DNA from: an uncultured Caryophanales bacterium
GTDB lineage: Bacteria; Bacillota_I; Bacilli_A; RF39; UBA660
Direction of reading: 5' to 3'
NCBI GenBank assembly: GCA_947168625.1
Contig: CAMVMQ010000061.1
Location: forward strand, 1-5,328
Length of the DNA: 5,328 nt
This document shows, piece by piece, positions 5,021 through 5,328 of this stretch. The notes beneath the pieces are model-generated. The model saw only the letters and a list, made by a program, of their open reading frames with translations, did not search any database and was not told the DNA's origin. Position 1 is the first letter of the stretch; each line of letters opens with the position of its first letter. Position numbers and translations under genes: made by a program.

Positions 5021-5328
5021 ATGGAAAACAAAATAACAGGCTATCCACATATCGATAGACCATGGATGAAGTATTATGATAAAAGAATAGTTAATAATCC
5101 TGATCCAGAAACAAACTTAGTTAGATATCTATTATCTAAAAATGAAGGATATATGAATTATACTGCAGAGGAATATTATGGAAAGAATATGACTTTTGAA
5201 GAATTATATGAGAAGTCTTTTATGGCTGCAAGAGTATTTAGTGATCTTGGAGTTAAAGAAGGCGATATAATTATGAATATGGTACCTAATATTCCAGAAG
5301 CATCACAATTATGGTTTGGTGCAACTGA
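5021..5328 (+). CDS. AMP-forming acyl-CoA synthetase/ligase family protein, N-terminal part
   Basis: The frame is open from ATG 5021 to the window edge: 102 complete codons with no stop. The start MENKITGYPHIDRPWMKYYD resembles clostridial adenylate-forming acid ligases. Residues 55-94 (KNMTFEELYEKSFMAARVF, then LGVKEGDIIMNMVPNIPE) match the conserved N-terminal part of the ANL superfamily (TFEEL...GV..GD.....PN.PE). These enzymes activate a carboxylic acid with ATP to an acyl-adenylate, usually then transferring it to CoA. The phosphate-binding loop and the later motifs lie beyond the window, so substrate and activity cannot be judged. The gene has its own strong promoter after a terminator and is therefore transcribed separately from the peptide operon. 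Confidence 0.85.
   Translation, partial: MENKITGYPHIDRPWMKYYDKRIVNNPDPETNLVRYLLSKNEGYMNYTAEEYYGKNMTFEELYEKSFMAARVFSDLGVKEGDIIMNMVPNIPEASQLWFGAT

Noticed and set aside
1..5328. TGA read as Trp (Mycoplasma/Spiroplasma-type code), given the low GC
   Set aside because: Trp is written TGG in several genes, the large genes have no internal in-frame TGA, and TGA 3968-3970 ends the first S51 remnant where the family ends.
1..5328. CRISPR array, tRNA/rRNA gene or insertion sequence
   Set aside because: No regularly spaced repeats, no cloverleaf-like segment, and no transposase frame or paired terminal repeats were seen on either strand.

Overview
The window is strongly AT-rich. A hand-counted 60-base line inside the first methyltransferase gene has 12 G/C. 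It has purine-rich AGGAGG-type ribosome binding sites, standard stops (TAA, TAG, TGA) and TGG for Trp. Together with clostridial-looking protein types (a SPASM radical-SAM peptide maturase, peptidase-S51 relatives, a GYPHIDRPW-type AMP-forming acid ligase), this suggests a low-GC Bacillota member, probably a Clostridium-like anaerobe. The exact taxon cannot be read from the sequence.

Layout. Bases 1-63 are the tail of an unidentified coding frame. Bases 115-3214 form a tight same-strand operon of four genes: an RlmA-type zinc-finger rRNA guanine methyltransferase homologue (115-957), a second class I SAM-dependent methyltransferase (947-1705, overlapping by 11 nt), a radical SAM/SPASM protein with a possible RRE-like N-terminus (1710-3032, 4 nt gap), and a 53-residue Cys-rich peptide (3053-3214, 20 nt gap). 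A hairpin with a T-tract (3222-3265) closes the unit. Bases 3321-4699 hold two tandem broken genes of the peptidase S51 / cyanophycinase-like superfamily. The first has a frameshift and an internal deletion; the second has two frameshifts. Bases 4700-5020 are non-coding, with a clear terminator, two small dyads and a strong sigma-A promoter. That promoter drives a truncated AMP-forming acyl-CoA synthetase family gene, which starts at 5021 and runs off the window.

How it works together (inference). The four-gene operon reads as a compact RiPP cassette. The small peptide has a Lys/Leu-rich leader-like N-terminus, then a C-x-C-x2-C-x-C-x-C cluster and a Cys-free tail. The SPASM enzyme would install thioether-type or related crosslinks on it. 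The second methyltransferase could methylate the product. The RlmA homologue could be self-protection at the ribosome, as TlrB/RlmA(II) is in macrolide producers, or a repurposed tailoring enzyme. No exporter or leader protease is encoded in the window. The decayed S51 genes and the acyl ligase look like separate transcription units. The precursor/maturase pairing is the most notable content here.
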